64,000 bases of DNA, taken from Puffinus mauretanicus (lineage: Eukaryota > Chordata > Aves > Procellariiformes > Procellariidae). Where the stretch lies: the NCBI GenBank assembly GCA_023333565.1, contig JAJKFH010003936.1, forward strand, positions 62,001 to 126,000. The letters run 5' to 3'. Shown here piece after piece: positions 1 through 48,900 of the stretch. The notes beneath the pieces are model-generated. The model was not told the DNA's origin and did not search any database. It saw only the letters and a program-made list of their open reading frames with translations. Position numbers and translations under genes: made by a program. The stretch's first letter is position 1. Each line of letters starts with the position of its first letter.

Positions 1-364
1 AGGCTTAAATAGCGATCCAAAGGATAAAATCAGTCAGTGTTGTGTATTCTTAAACCTGAAAATTATTTGGGCCAGTTTGGAAGATGGGATCTGACCATAT
101 GCCAATAAAATTATCCTTCTTGGTGTATCTGGTTTGCCTTTCTTCCTCCCTACTTCAGGCATCCATTCTTACAGCTGCTTTTTGCTTAGCTGCAGTTCTT
201 GAGTTACTCGTTCCAAAGGGATGGTAAAGATTGCAGGTGTTTCCCTTCATCTACTTACACAAGCAGGGATGTTTGCCAAAAGCTATGCAGTCCCCTGTAT
301 AGTGATCGACAGACTGGACCTCTGAGATTTTGTTTATTTCTAGAAATTTTTGTTTTCTAAACAG
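1..364 (+). other. IPO9: IPO9 intron, partial (left edge of window)
   Basis: This stretch precedes the acceptor AG at 363-364 of the first visible IPO9 exon. I see no exon matching importin-9 in it, so the upstream exons lie outside the window. The open frames here are short and unlike any family I know. Confidence 0.7.
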
Positions 365-2043
365 ATGATTCAAATGATATGTGGGAGGATCAGGAAGAGG
401 ATGAGGATGAAGATGAAGGCTTAGCAGGACAGTTCTTATCAGATATTCTTTCCACAAACAAGTATGGTAAGTAACAGCTTTAAAGTGCTTACTCAAAGCA
501 AAAATAGAGTAGATGACATCCTAGTCAGAGTTTTCTTTCCTTGACAGCAGCTCAACAGAGACTGCAGGCAAGGGGAAGGAAACATTACACTGGGATTTTG
601 AATAAGGACTTTTTTCTGTAAGAAAGGGACATGTCTGAATAACACAATGATTAAATAACTGCATTTTTCACCTGAGAGTTCAAATGCTGCGTAGGCTTCA
701 TGTTGCTGTGAGGTTCATGCAGGTATTTCTTCTAAAGAGAAAACTGATGCTTAAAGATGTAGACATGACTTGGGAATGACAATGTCAGAACAGTGGATGA
801 GTTTGTTTGTGGAGTGACCTTGAGAAATAATAGCTGCATAATGATGGAGCAGGTATGATATCTCCTTTCCTCAGCTCTCCAGTTTGCATATAGTCTTAGA
901 AGAGAGAACCTTACAGGCAAATACAATAAGGGAGACTGCTTACGTTACCACAGAATCAGAAATGTGTCACCCTGATGTAAAGTTAAGGCATAAGATAATA
1001 GTGCACATAACTAACAAACCTGCTTGCCTAGTATCCTGTGTATGCTCGTCTTACCTGCGCGTTCCTTGAGACTCCCACTATGACCCTTCTTGTTCTGGGA
1101 TGTGGTGTTTTCTAATCATCTGAACTTAAGGAGCGAATATTCTGGGTACAAGTTTTTTTACCCAGCAGTGCTGAAACTATTTCTTTTTGCATCCTTGGAT
1201 TTCAACAGTAGTCTAATAGAATAATTCCTGAGATATTTTGCTCTGCTTGACGTTAAAATCTGCTGATTTGCCTCTGACAGATGAGGATTACTATGAAGAT
1301 GATGAAGAGGACGATCCAGATGCATTAAAGGACCCTCTTTACCAAATAGATCTCCAGGTGATGCTCTACAATGAGTTTTTAAAATCAGGTTCCTGTGATT
1401 CTTTATAAACTTAGTTTTTCTGTGTTGTACTTTAATAAAACTGTAAATACCAGTTATTGATTGTTGTCCCGAATGTACTCAGTTCACTGAAATTAGTTTG
1501 GGAAGTGCTGAGTATCCCAAGAATGCTTGGAGCTATTTTTCCTTACTGGATCAATATCTATAACTTGGAAATGTGAATGAACAAAGGGAGATGAGAGGGA
1601 GAACAGAGGGAGATGAGACTTTTCTACCTGTGAGCTTCACAGCTATTTGCTGAAGTCAGAAGTAGATTGGTGACAGAATTTCATACTCCACTGGGAGATG
1701 CTCCCATCCAGTCACAGCCCCTGTATGATACTTCGCTCCTGCTTTTAACACCACCTGGCAGCCATTTATCAGCCCTTCCCCTCTGCTGCCACCCTTCCTT
1801 CTGCATCGCTTTTCTGTTCCCTGCAATCCCTTTGTCTTACTTGGTGCATGTTGAGGTTTATCTTTTGATACGTGAAAGAAACAGAATTTCCAAAGTGACA
1901 TGATGCTAACTGGGTCTTTGTCTTCCTTTCAGGCCTATCTCACTGACTTCCTCTGTCAGTTTGCACAGCAGCCCTGCTATGCAATGTTTTCAGACCATCT
2001 CAATGAGAATGAAAAGCGAGTGTTACAGGCCATTGGTATATAA
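365..2043 (+). CDS. IPO9: Importin-9, C-terminal three coding exons (5' partial)
   Basis: Importin-9 is a karyopherin-beta nuclear import receptor that carries histones, ribosomal proteins and actin into the nucleus. Coding exons are 365-466, 1281-1357 and 1933-2043, ending in TAA at 2041-2043. Donors are gtaagt at 467 and gtgatg at 1358; acceptors end at 364, 1280 and 1932. The phases join without a break: the first exon starts with two bases finishing an Asp codon, and the Tyr-Asp junction between exons 1 and 2 is phase 1. The visible 95 or so residues contain the acidic loop of the family ([19 protein letters not shown], then [19 protein letters not shown]), followed by the last helical repeat ([17 protein letters not shown]) and the family C-terminus ending AIGI. 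The acidic stretch is a known importin-9 feature that contacts basic cargo. The rest of the gene lies to the left of the window. The identification rests on recalled family sequence and is strong. Confidence 0.95.
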
Positions 2044-2110
2044 ACCCGCTTGAGAGACCATCCTGATCATATCTGAACAATATTTTTTTTGGCTTATTCC
2101 ACGTTTTATG

Positions 2111-2116
2111 ATTAAA
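2111..2116 (+). terminator. IPO9: Candidate proximal poly(A) signal of IPO9 (ATTAAA)
   Basis: The common variant signal ATTAAA lies 68 bases after the IPO9 stop and is followed within 40 bases by a T/G-rich stretch (cagtgtctgcctgcttgtt). Its use is inferred. Longer 3' UTRs ending further downstream are equally possible. Confidence 0.35.
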
Positions 2117-5100
2117 CATAAAACATTTTCCAGTGTCTGCCTGCTTGTTACAGGTGGATGATGGCCTCGTTGCGATGTATTGAGCCTCATCTTAACAGGA
2201 ATCTGCTAAGGGAAGGAAAACTAAGAAAGCAGCAAGGACAGAAGTCTGTAGAGCTTTGCACATTGATCTCACCATGGGAGCACTTTCATTTTCCACAGTA
2301 ACTTTCCAGGAAGTTCTTAAAGATAAAAAAATGTGTCCTTAATATTTTTAAAAGGAAACTGTCTCTACCTGTGAAGAGGCACTTAACTGGGTTTCCCACA
2401 GCACAGTTGGACAGAGAAAGGAATTGGGTCACTTACAGATTGCTTGGATGTATCTTGAGAAATTGGAAGGTTGTTCCTCTTCGCGCTCGCATAACACATA
2501 CAGGGTAAATATCTTGATCTTACAGTGTGACTTCTTTTTATAGAACTATAGACTCTTTTATCAGAGATGCCTGAACGGTATGGAACCTGTTTACAGGAGT
2601 TTGAATGGGAAGCTGAGACAATAAAACTGAATGCATATCTTCTTTCCTGTTGTGGATGGGGCTTTGTCGCTCACATCTGCTGTCTAGTCCCATGGGAGCA
2701 GTTCTTTACTAATGCTTTTGTGTGCACATGCTCAAAGGAAGCTACCACTTAAATTTCTGTTCCTGTGGCATGTGGCTACTAAAGACTTTGGTTTTATGGA
2801 ACACAAGGAGCCACAATTTTTAGGGGAAAAAAAATGATTGTATTTAACGTATTTGCTCCATGACAGCCACTCTGAACTACTTTGCTTCCTTCACACTCCT
2901 GTGTGTATTTTTATAGAGTGGTAAAATAACATTCACAAATTGATTTACCCGTAAGAACAGCGTGATGTATCTCACAACACCTCTCTGCCTTTGGTTCCCC
3001 CTTGGGGAAAATGAAAATAAAACTATTAAAATGTACATCGGTATCCTTCTTATAAAACAGATTTAAAAGGACCTTGCACTTGTTTTCTGAAGTCACTTTT
3101 TTAAGACATATTTCTTCTTAGCAAACTTTCTGTATGTGCCGTCCAGAGGATGTTAGGGTATTTCGCAGGAGTCATCTGGACAGAAAGGGAGTCCTGTAAT
3201 GGATACATCTTCTTCTGCTTAAAAGAAAAAGGCTGACCCATTATAGAGTTTCCTTTCTTAAGAAAGGTACTTGCTGTTCCTTTGTGGAATAATATGCTTC
3301 GAAGTTGTATCTAAAAACCTCCAAAGAGCTGGAGTAATTCTGTATTTTACTGGTCTAACAGAGTATAGCTTTTCACTTTTTTACCAGGAAGGGATAATAA
3401 ATTAACTTTTTAACAGACAAAGATGGCACAATTTGTTTAGCATGTGTGGGGAAAATGGTAAAATAACCCTGAATTCTAAAGCAGACCTTGCTCCCCTCTC
3501 CCACCCCAACTCCTCACGTTGTGCCCGAGAATGGGCAGAACGATGGGGAATCCCCAGCATTCGCTGCAGGCTGATCTGACCTGTCCTTGAGTTCTCAATA
3601 GTTTGGTATGAATAGCTCTGTGAGAAGCAGAATTTGGAGCCTGATTTTTGTGTGTGTGTCTAATAAGGCATAAGCTCTGATCAAAAGTTTCCGTGCAGCT
3701 GTGTCGCGCGGTATCTTTCTTCCCTGTGGATTCTCTGGTGTATAAGAATATATAATTAAACTTTGTGCCATGGCCGCCTCTTCAGTGGGAATGCCGTGGT
3801 TCTGTCTCCTACCTAGACTTTTTTTTTTTTGTCTATTAGGAATTTTGTTTTGAGGCATTTGTCTCTCTCAGCTTTCACTGAAAAGGGCCAACAAGTTAAA
3901 CTAAACAGTGCAGTCTCTTGAGGAAACCAAACTAGAGAGAGGTGGCTGCAGTGGTGTATCCTGATAGCTGTACAGGAAGGATCAAGGGAGAGTGAGCGGT
4001 CCCAGCCCTGGGAAGAGGTGGGACCATCTTTTCTTGTGCCACGCATTGGCAGCAAGGCTCAAAACCAGTCATCCGTTCTTGGAGGTAAGTGAATACCAAA
4101 CATCTGGAAACATTTAGGTGTGTTTTAGGGTGTCAATTGTAAATGGAGCAGTTCAGGTCTGGTTAGCCAGGGCTCGTGAGAGGTGCTGGTGGGGTTCGCG
4201 TGCTTTCTGGTGGGGGTTGACTGGTGTGTGCCTTAGTGGTGCTTGCTTTAGTTAAGTTGGATGGTGGGTTTAAACAAGACCATGAAAAATAAGAGCAACC
4301 TAGTACTACTGATACCATTCCTCATCCTGAACTGAGAAATCAAAGGGTTTCTTTGCAATTGCAAGGTCCCAAAAGTAGATGGGTCAGTTCCTGTTGGAGC
4401 TCTTCAGTGTGTTGGTTAGGAACTGCTCTTTGATTTGCGCATATCGATGGCTTTTCCAGGGGTGTAGATGGTGAGATGGGAAAGACTAGGGGATAAGTGG
4501 CTTTTGGGGACTGGTGCACTGCACTCTCCTCCTGAGCTGGCTGGGCAAGGTCTGCTGTATAGGAGCTGGGATAAGGTATGGAGTTTGGGACCAACCATGG
4601 AGATGGCGGGCACAGGAACAGCGTAGCTGTGCAGCACACTCGATTGCAAGCAAACTCGTGGTGCGCAGGATGTTTTTTGGCAAGAAATACTGTGATTCAA
4701 GCTTCCCCTAGAAAGAGGCCAAGTAGGATGTGAGAGCGACGGTGTGCAAGGGAGATGGTTTGAAGGACCTCTGCCCGGTGCTACTGGTGCTGGCACTGAT
4801 GTAATTCCTTTGCCCTTATGCTTTCTCACTCTTCTTCCTCCTAACAAAATTCTGAATGCTCCATGATGATCTTTAAACAAGATTTTTTTGCTGGAGCGGC
4901 GTCAGCTTTGCTGAAACAACTCTGACTCCTAACAAGGCTCACGATGAAGAATGCTGGGCTCTACGGAGATGCATCCAAGGTCTGGTTTTGAGGTACAGAA
5001 CAGTCCTCTTGTCTGCTGTTGAGAAGAAACTGAACTAATAGTCGTACAGGTTGCTAACACCGTGTTAGGAAATACAAGCTCCCCGTTAAACTGAATTAAA

Positions 5101-5317
5101 ACAGAAGGGTGGGATGCAGGCTACCGCACAGCCCTGGGCACGTGCCGCTGCCAGCGCGTGTCCGTGGGGAGGAGCCGGTCGTGTTCTGCACAGCGGGCGT
5201 GACCACGGCGTGAAGCTGCGATTTAACTACTTAAAGCTCAGCTATGACTCTGGAACGAGACTTTGTGCGTATTCATGAGTATTGTTCTTGGTCTGTTTTT
5301 TTTTTTTTGTATTAACA

Positions 5318-5323
5318 AATAAA
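5318..5323 (+). terminator. IPO9: Candidate distal poly(A) signal ahead of LZTR1 promoter
   Basis: A canonical AATAAA follows a run of T at about 5296-5308, only 278 bases before the LZTR1 start codon. If used, IPO9 transcription would end inside the LZTR1 promoter region. The inference rests on position only. Confidence 0.3.
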
Positions 5324-5339
5324 CTCTTTTAACGTCTAA

Positions 5340-42275
<36,936 letters not shown>

Positions 42276-42573
42276 CGTGCTTTGGTAATCGAACTTTTAA
42301 TTTGTTCCTCAAAAAAACTAGCACTTTATGGCTGACTCTCTTTTTTACCATTCCATACTGAGCTGCTCAGAGTGTCTACACACCATAGCAGGCGGCCAAG
42401 AGGAGCACGGACAGCTGAATTGCTCTCCCGTGGATTTGTACCTTTGTGGAGAAGGGTTTGGTCTCTGTTACGCAAATGTAAAATTGAAAACCATTACAGG
42501 AATGAATTTACTCCATGTGGTTTTGGGAGGAACTAAGTTCAGAATCAAGCCCATTATTACTTTTATACTGTTA

Positions 42574-42579
42574 AATAAA
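42574..42579 (+). terminator. LZTR1: Candidate poly(A) signal of LZTR1
   Basis: AATAAA lies 299 bases after the LZTR1 stop. A second AATAAA lies at 42933-42938 and would extend the 3' UTR to about 680 bases. Either or both may be used. Confidence 0.5.
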
Positions 42580-42769
42580 GCAGTCATGAGTAAGAGAGTC
42601 ATTAATACTTTGAAACACAATATTTAAAGAATACTATTTAAAGAACTTTGGCTGACACAGCCAGGGACTGTAAGGGAGTCAGATACAACAAAACTAGAAA
42701 CAGAGGGCGTGGTGTTCGCAGTGAGGCTGACCGCTGGACCAGAACGTAGTGACTTTTCAGAGACTCTCC

Positions 42770-42905
42770 ATGGCATGGATTAAAAGATAAGCCCTTTCGC
42801 AACTGCCTGGGTGGGTGGGCTGCAGGAAGTCCAGACCTGTGCTCTGCAGCAGGTCAGACTAGAAGATTACAGCGGTCCTTTCTGACCATCAAATCCATTA
42901 ATCCT
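42770..42905 (+). mobile_element. Ancient CR1-like LINE 3' tail
   Basis: The block aggtcagactagaagattac followed by agcggtcctttctgaccatc and aaatccatta matches the 3' end of older sauropsid CR1 elements. It is short and diverged. It lies downstream of the first LZTR1 poly(A) signal and just before the second, so it may be part of the long 3' UTR. Confidence 0.6.
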
Positions 42906-42939
42906 GTCTCGCTAAGCCTAAATCAATTTATTAATAAAG

Positions 42940-45860
42940 AGTTAACGTCTTCTCCTTTAATGATTGACTTGGCTTTCATTTTGGAAAAAATTAAGCAAAA
43001 AGAGCTCTGAGCTTGATGAAGGTCACTTTGTCAAAAATAAGTGCGCTACATCTTGTTACTAATTTTATGCTGAAGTGTCTTTGTTAGTCGTTGCCTTTGC
43101 AGGAAGGTGAACGAAGGCAGAGCGCCCTTCCCAGCCAGTTCAGGAGCAGCTGCTGTTCCCTCCCGGTTGCAGCTCCCCAGCTCCCCGCCGTGCTGGATGC
43201 TTCCCGCGCTGCAGAGGGGAGAGGAGCTTTACCTCTCCCCGGCTGCTGAATGATGCTGCTTGGTTGGGGAGCGTAGGAGATCAGCTGGTGTCGGTGAAAC
43301 GTCTGCAGGCAGAACTGCTCCCCAGCCCGAGAGCCACCAAGGCAACGCAGAGGAGGGAGTGACACAGAAACTGGGAATCAAAATCTTGTCCTGCCTTAAG
43401 CTGCACCAGTTCGCAGAGGTGAAGCAGAAGGCAGCACTGACCTGGTGCTGCTCTCTGCTTGGCTTTTTGGGTGGCAAGAGTTGGCTTGAGCTGGAGTGGT
43501 GGAAGATCCCTCCTGAGGTGGGAAGCGCAGCTGCCCAGCCCCTGTGTTTCTACCCTTGCGGCCATAATTTTTAATTCAGGCCAGTAAAGTGTTCCCAGTG
43601 CAGTACGAGATGCGAGCTCCTGTTCAGCATCCTGCAGCATGACATGCACGTGCGTGCTTCGGTATGCTGAGGGCATTGCAGTCTCTGTCAATGGAGAATT
43701 TAATCCAAGGGAAATGCTTTCGGGATCGCTTGGTCTGTCTCCCAGCTGAGGGCTTGCTCAGGTGAGTCAGACCAGAGGTGGCAGGGGCATCTGAGAGCTG
43801 AGGGCTCATTTTCAACCGGAGGGGTATTTCCAGATGCCTCATAGGTAATTAAGTCTCTTGTCAGAGGTTATGATGTTAATTGTACTGACAATTTGGGAAA
43901 CCAGAAGATCTGCAAATGGAGAAAGGTTGTGTGCTACAACTTGTCAGAGTACTACAAGTTATTTTCAGCGATGCTGAATCCACTAGAGGACACCCATTTC
44001 CCAAACATGCGCAGCCTGGTTCCCTCAGTGGGGAAGAATGGGCTGATTTCAACCGTGCCATAACCAGCCCCTTTGACTCCATTTTCTTGAACTATTTGGG
44101 TTTTGGAGCTTATTCCTGAGCCCATCAGCGAGGAAATGCGCCGCCTCTGCACCCTCTGAGCTGGGGCACAGTGGGTGTCTGTGCTGTGGAGGTGGTTTTG
44201 GCTTAGTCGCAGCTCTAGTGACCATAGTGCTCGGTCAGGGTTGCATTACATCGGTGAGCTTCATTGTCTGAAAAGTTGCGGTCCATGGTGCTGTTACGTC
44301 ATCGTCGTGATTTGCCTCTGGGCTGCTGTTGCGCAGGGTGCCGGGACCTGCCCCACGGGCGAGGCTGACCCCCTTCAGCCTGAGCTGCCCCCCCAGCCCC
44401 TGGGAGCGCAGCGGGGGCTGCGGCGGGTGCCCCCGCGCTTCGGCCCTGCGGCGCTGGGTCGGGTCTCGGGAGAAGGAGGCAGGGAAGTGCCAGGGCTGCG
44501 GAGGGGGGACGGGCCAACCTTCCCGTAGGAACAGGCGGATGCGTGGCCCAAAAGGGACGGCCCCACAGGGCACCCCTGGGTTTCCTAGGGGGTGTCGGGG
44601 CGGGAGGTCCGGCAGGAGCAGCAGGGCCAGCACACACAGTGGGGTTTATTTGTGCTTTCTAAAGCAGTGGGGTGTTCTCGTTACCACCACCCCAGAGTGT
44701 CCTTTTGAGCCAGCGGCCTCAGGGGCCTTTACGGCCAGCAGGTTCCCGGGGTTACTGGTGTTAGTGCAGCCTTGGGGCAGTTTTGTATCGGAATTCTGGG
44801 GAGTGTGCTCATATTCCTGCATTTGATAAGGAATAAGTAACAGCGTGGCTGTAAGGCTTTGTGTTAGTCTTCACCATATGCAGGCCATGCTGGCTCTTTA
44901 AAGCCCTCAAGTCCTGCTTTACTGGCACCATTGACCACACTGGGATTTATCCCAGCAATCTGCAAAGAGCAGGTCCCAGCTACGCACATGGCACCACCTC
45001 TCTGCCCGTTCGGGCTCGTGGCGTTTGCTGTCAGCGCGTGGCTGCTCACCGGAGCAGGGACTCATTTTCCAGATTGAACAGGCCTGGCTAAAAGCCTGTC
45101 AGGCTGCGCAGGGGCAGAGACCCCCCATCCACTACCCTGCTGTTCAGAAATCTGCTGTAGTCGCTCCCCGTGGGTTAGGTCCAGGTTTACGAGATGCCCC
45201 CAACGGCTGCTCCCACCAGGCACAGGCACCTTCACCTCCTCCCGCCTGCGCGGAGCTGGGGCAGGCACGGGAGCCCACGCGGTGCCGCCGGTTTGCGGGC
45301 AGCTCTCCCGTGGGGCTGCCGGCCCCTCTGCAGAGCGCTGTCCCCCCCGGGAGAGGGGCCGCTGGTAGAAGAGCAGGAACGCACCCTATCCCCGACTCCA
45401 AAGGGAGCCCCTCTGTGAAGAGGGAGGAGGAGAAATCCCCAACTCATCCTCTGCCTTCTGCAGCACCCAGGGGCGCTGAAGGTCCCAGTTTTGCCCCTCC
45501 GTGCCCACCACAGACCCCGCAGGGTTAGCAGCCTGCAGTGCTGACAGCAGCAGCCCCCCAGGCAGAGGACCAGCTCCCCCCGTCCCTGCTGCCGTGTGGG
45601 ACCTTGGCAGGAGCCCAGCAAGGACCAGACCCTGGTGCAGATCAGGACCTCCTTCAGCTGCTCCAGGCCTGTCCCTCCTGTGCCAACACCAGGAGAAGCC
45701 ACCAGCCTCCTGGAGTGACCTGCACCTCCTGGCCCAGGGCTGGCAGGGTCCCCTCCTGGGGCACCAGTCTGGTTCCTGGGCAGGAGGAGCAGGGAGTCAC
45801 GCTAAGGCTGCCCATGGGTCGCTGGGAACAGGAAAAGCACAAACAGACAAAAATTACAGA
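42940..45860. other. Spacer between convergent LZTR1 and RNPEP
   Basis: I find no exon here. A GC-rich patch lies at about 44320-44620. A CRE-like TTACGTCA lies at 44294-44301, next to that patch. On the minus strand an AATAAA (plus tttatt at 44645-44650) could serve as a distal RNPEP poly(A) signal. Open frames in the GC-rich patch look like compositional artefacts. Confidence 0.5.
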
Positions 45861-45861
45861 T

Positions 45862-45867
45862 TTTAAT
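45862..45867 (-). terminator. RNPEP: Candidate proximal poly(A) signal of RNPEP (ATTAAA)
   Basis: On the minus strand ATTAAA lies about 81 bases after the stop codon. It is followed by a strong T/GT-rich element (aatttttgtctgtttgtgct), as expected for cleavage. A canonical AATAAA lies about 1.2 kb further at plus 44645-44650. Confidence 0.45.
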
Positions 45868-45947
45868 ATGGAAACGTGCAGTGAGGGAGAGCACGCTGAG
45901 GTCCTGCCAGAGGGAAAGCCCACAGAGGGAGCAGAGCCCAGGCTGCA

Positions 45948-48900
45948 CTAGTCCTCTGCTACCTCCAAGCCCAGGATCTTCTTGACGTAGTTCTGGACGT
46001 TGACGTGGAGCTGGGGGGCCGTGGCCGAGAAGGTCTCCATGGCCAGGGCCCGGGCTGACTCCGACCCCCCCCACATGGCGCGGTAGAGGGGCAGGGTGTA
46101 CTTCTGCTTTCCCTGCAGAGACAGAGCGGGGGTTACCCCCCAACCTCCTCCCCGGCTCCAGGGGGATGAAGCCCCCGGAGCCCCACATCCCCCCAGGGCA
46201 CACCACCTCCAGCATCGCCCCACTCTTAGCCAGGGAGAGAACACAGAGGAATAGGACAGGGTGGAAATGCTGCCATGGGCAGCCCTTGGCACTGTGGCAC
46301 CCGGAGAGTGGAGGAGACCTGGACCTTGGAGAAGGAGCAGGCCTGTGAGAAGCTCAAGTTCAACAAGGCCAAGTGCAAGGTCCTATCAGTACAGGCTGGG
46401 GAATGAAGGGATGGAGAGCAGCCCTGCCAAGAAGGACCTGGGGGTACTGGTGGATGAAAAGCTGGACATGAGCCGGCAATGTGTGCTCGCAGCCCAGAAG
46501 GCCAACAGTGTCCTGGGCTGCATCAAAAGCAGCGTGGCCAGCAGGGCGAGGGAGGGGATTCTGCCCCTCTGCTCTGGTGAGACCCACAGTGCTGCGTCCA
46601 GCTCTGGGGTCCCCAGTGCAAGAAAGCCATGGACCTCTTGGAGCGGGTCCAGAGGAGGCCACAAAAATGATCAGGGGGATGGAACACCTCTCCTGTGAGG
46701 AAAGGCTGAGTTGGGGGTTGTTCAGCCTGGAGAAGAGAAGGCTTTGGGGAGACCTTACTGTGGCCTTTCCAGATATAAAGGGGACTTGTAGGAAGGACGA
46801 AGAGAGCCTTTCTACCAAGGCCTGTATGATAGGGCAAGGGGCAGTGGTTTCACACTGAAAGAGGGTAGGGTTAGATTGGACATGTTGTACGATGAGGGTA
46901 GTGAGATGCTGAACAGGTTGCCCAGAGAGGTGGTAGATGCCCCATCCCCGGAAATGTTCAAGGCCAGGTTGGATGGGGCTTTGAGCAACCTAATCCAGTT
47001 GTAGATGTCCCTGCTCGTTGAAGGGGGGTAGGACTAGATGATCTTTGAAGGTCCCTTCCAACCCAAACCCCCATTCTGTGGGTCTGTCAAGAGCAAGAGC
47101 CAACCCCTGACCCTGGCGCAGAGGTCCCGTGCCCATCTCTCCCCTGATGGCACGCTGCCAGGTGCGGCCACCGCTGCCCAGGCACAAACCTGGCTGTGGA
47201 GGAAGTCCTTGACCTTGCTGTACTCGGCCTCGAGGTTGTTCTTGAGGACAATCTGGCACCAGCGGAGTCGCAGCTCAGCGTTCTGGGCCTTGGAGATCTT
47301 CGGGTACATCTTGCTCAGCCTCTCCACGTTGCCTGCGAGAGGGGGATCATCACTGCCCCCATGGGGGCTGTGCCTCCAGCTCCCAGCCCCTGCTCCGAGG
47401 GGACCTCATGAGGCCATCCCAGCTGTGCTGCAAATCCTCTGGGATCCTCCCAGCCACGGGCCAGCCCTAGACCCCCCAAGCCTCCCAGCACCCCCAGCTC
47501 TGGGAGCATCCCAGGCACTCGCTGGCTCCGGGCAGGAGGGTGCCTGTGTTGGGCTCCTGGGGCAGGCAGCCCTGCAGAGCCACGTGCCCCATGGCTTGGG
47601 ATGCCAGCACAAAGGGTTGGGGGTTCCCTCAGCAAGGAGAGGTGAACACAGAGAGGCAACAGCCCAGCTGAGCCAGCCTGGGGACAGCAGGGCACCTCCC
47701 TGCCACTGCACGTGTCCCCATAGGTCTAGGGACACGCTTCCCCTGGCTCTCCGCTTCCCACCGCGCCGATGGAGGCTTCCCAGACACCAGGAACTGCGCT
47801 GCCGGACCGCCGCGGGGATGGGCTGATGGCCATGCATCCACACGTCCCGCTGACGTGCCTCACATCCCCAGCCAACGGGCTGGACTGGGGCACGTCACCC
47901 CGTGTCTCCCCTGGGCACCGAGCCCCGGGAGGTGACCTGACCCTCACCTTCTGGCAGGGGGGATTTCTGCAGGACCTGATCCAGGAAGTAGACCAGCTGG
48001 TACGTCCTCCAGGCCGTGATGTCCACGGCTTCGATCGCCTCCACGTTCAAGCCATCGGCTGCCCAGAGTTCTGCCAGCTCGTCTGCCGGCTTCATCAGCT
48101 GCTCCCCCGGCGAGAGGTCGGGCAGGTAGGGGGGCCAGCCCGGTGTGTTCAGCCAGCGGTCGAACTCAAAGCCTGCGGCGAGGAAGGGAGAGCTGGGACG
48201 GGTTTTCTGAACCCTGGGTCAGGCGCTGCTGCCCAGACATCCCGCTGCCTGCTCCGTGGGTGTCGCCAGCACCAAACCTGCACTGGGATGGCGACGAGCA
48301 GAGACTAATGGGGTGAGGCCACTAAGCCACCCTGGGCTCGGTGTGTGCTTGTGCAGTAACAGCCCCACCACCGCCAGAGAGCTGAGCCGGCTCCAGCATG
48401 GAAAGCTCCTGCCCAGCCTGGCTCCCTGCAGCGAGGCTGAGCTGAGCCTGGGGCACCGGTGAGTTGGATCCCAGTGCTCGCCAGCGGCTCCACCAGCAAA
48501 CGCTCACATCCTGGTGCTAGAGACTCACCGGGCTCAGCTGTCTGTGGGGAAACCCCATGAAACAGCACCTGAGCGCAGAGCACGGACTGGATTTGCATGG
48601 AAAAAAATCAGGCTGAACAGGCATGTGCCTAAGCACAAGTTAGCGCCCGATCCCGGGCCAGCCAGCACCACGCTGCCTCCGTCAGAGCCGAGGCCAGTGG
48701 CAGCAGCAGTGTCCCCATTAAAACGCACAAACCAACGTGCACGGGGTCTGCAGGGGACACGGGACGGCTCCGACGCCCAGGAGGTGCTGGTTTGCAAAGC
48801 GGCGCCCCAGTCCCCTGGCCAGGAAGGCGCCGTGCTGACCTGGGATGGAGTCCACGCCTTTCTCCTTCAGCTCCGGGAAGTACTCCAGGAAGAAACCAAG

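Larger units (their letters stand above)
2044..5337 (+). other. IPO9 3' UTR / IPO9-LZTR1 spacer
   Basis: This 3.3-kb AT-rich stretch lies between the IPO9 stop and the LZTR1 CpG island. I find no exon in it. At least part should be IPO9 3' UTR. A proximal ATTAAA lies at 2111-2116 and a distal AATAAA at 5318-5323, just before the GC-rich promoter of the next gene. Which signal is used cannot be told from sequence alone. Confidence 0.5.
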
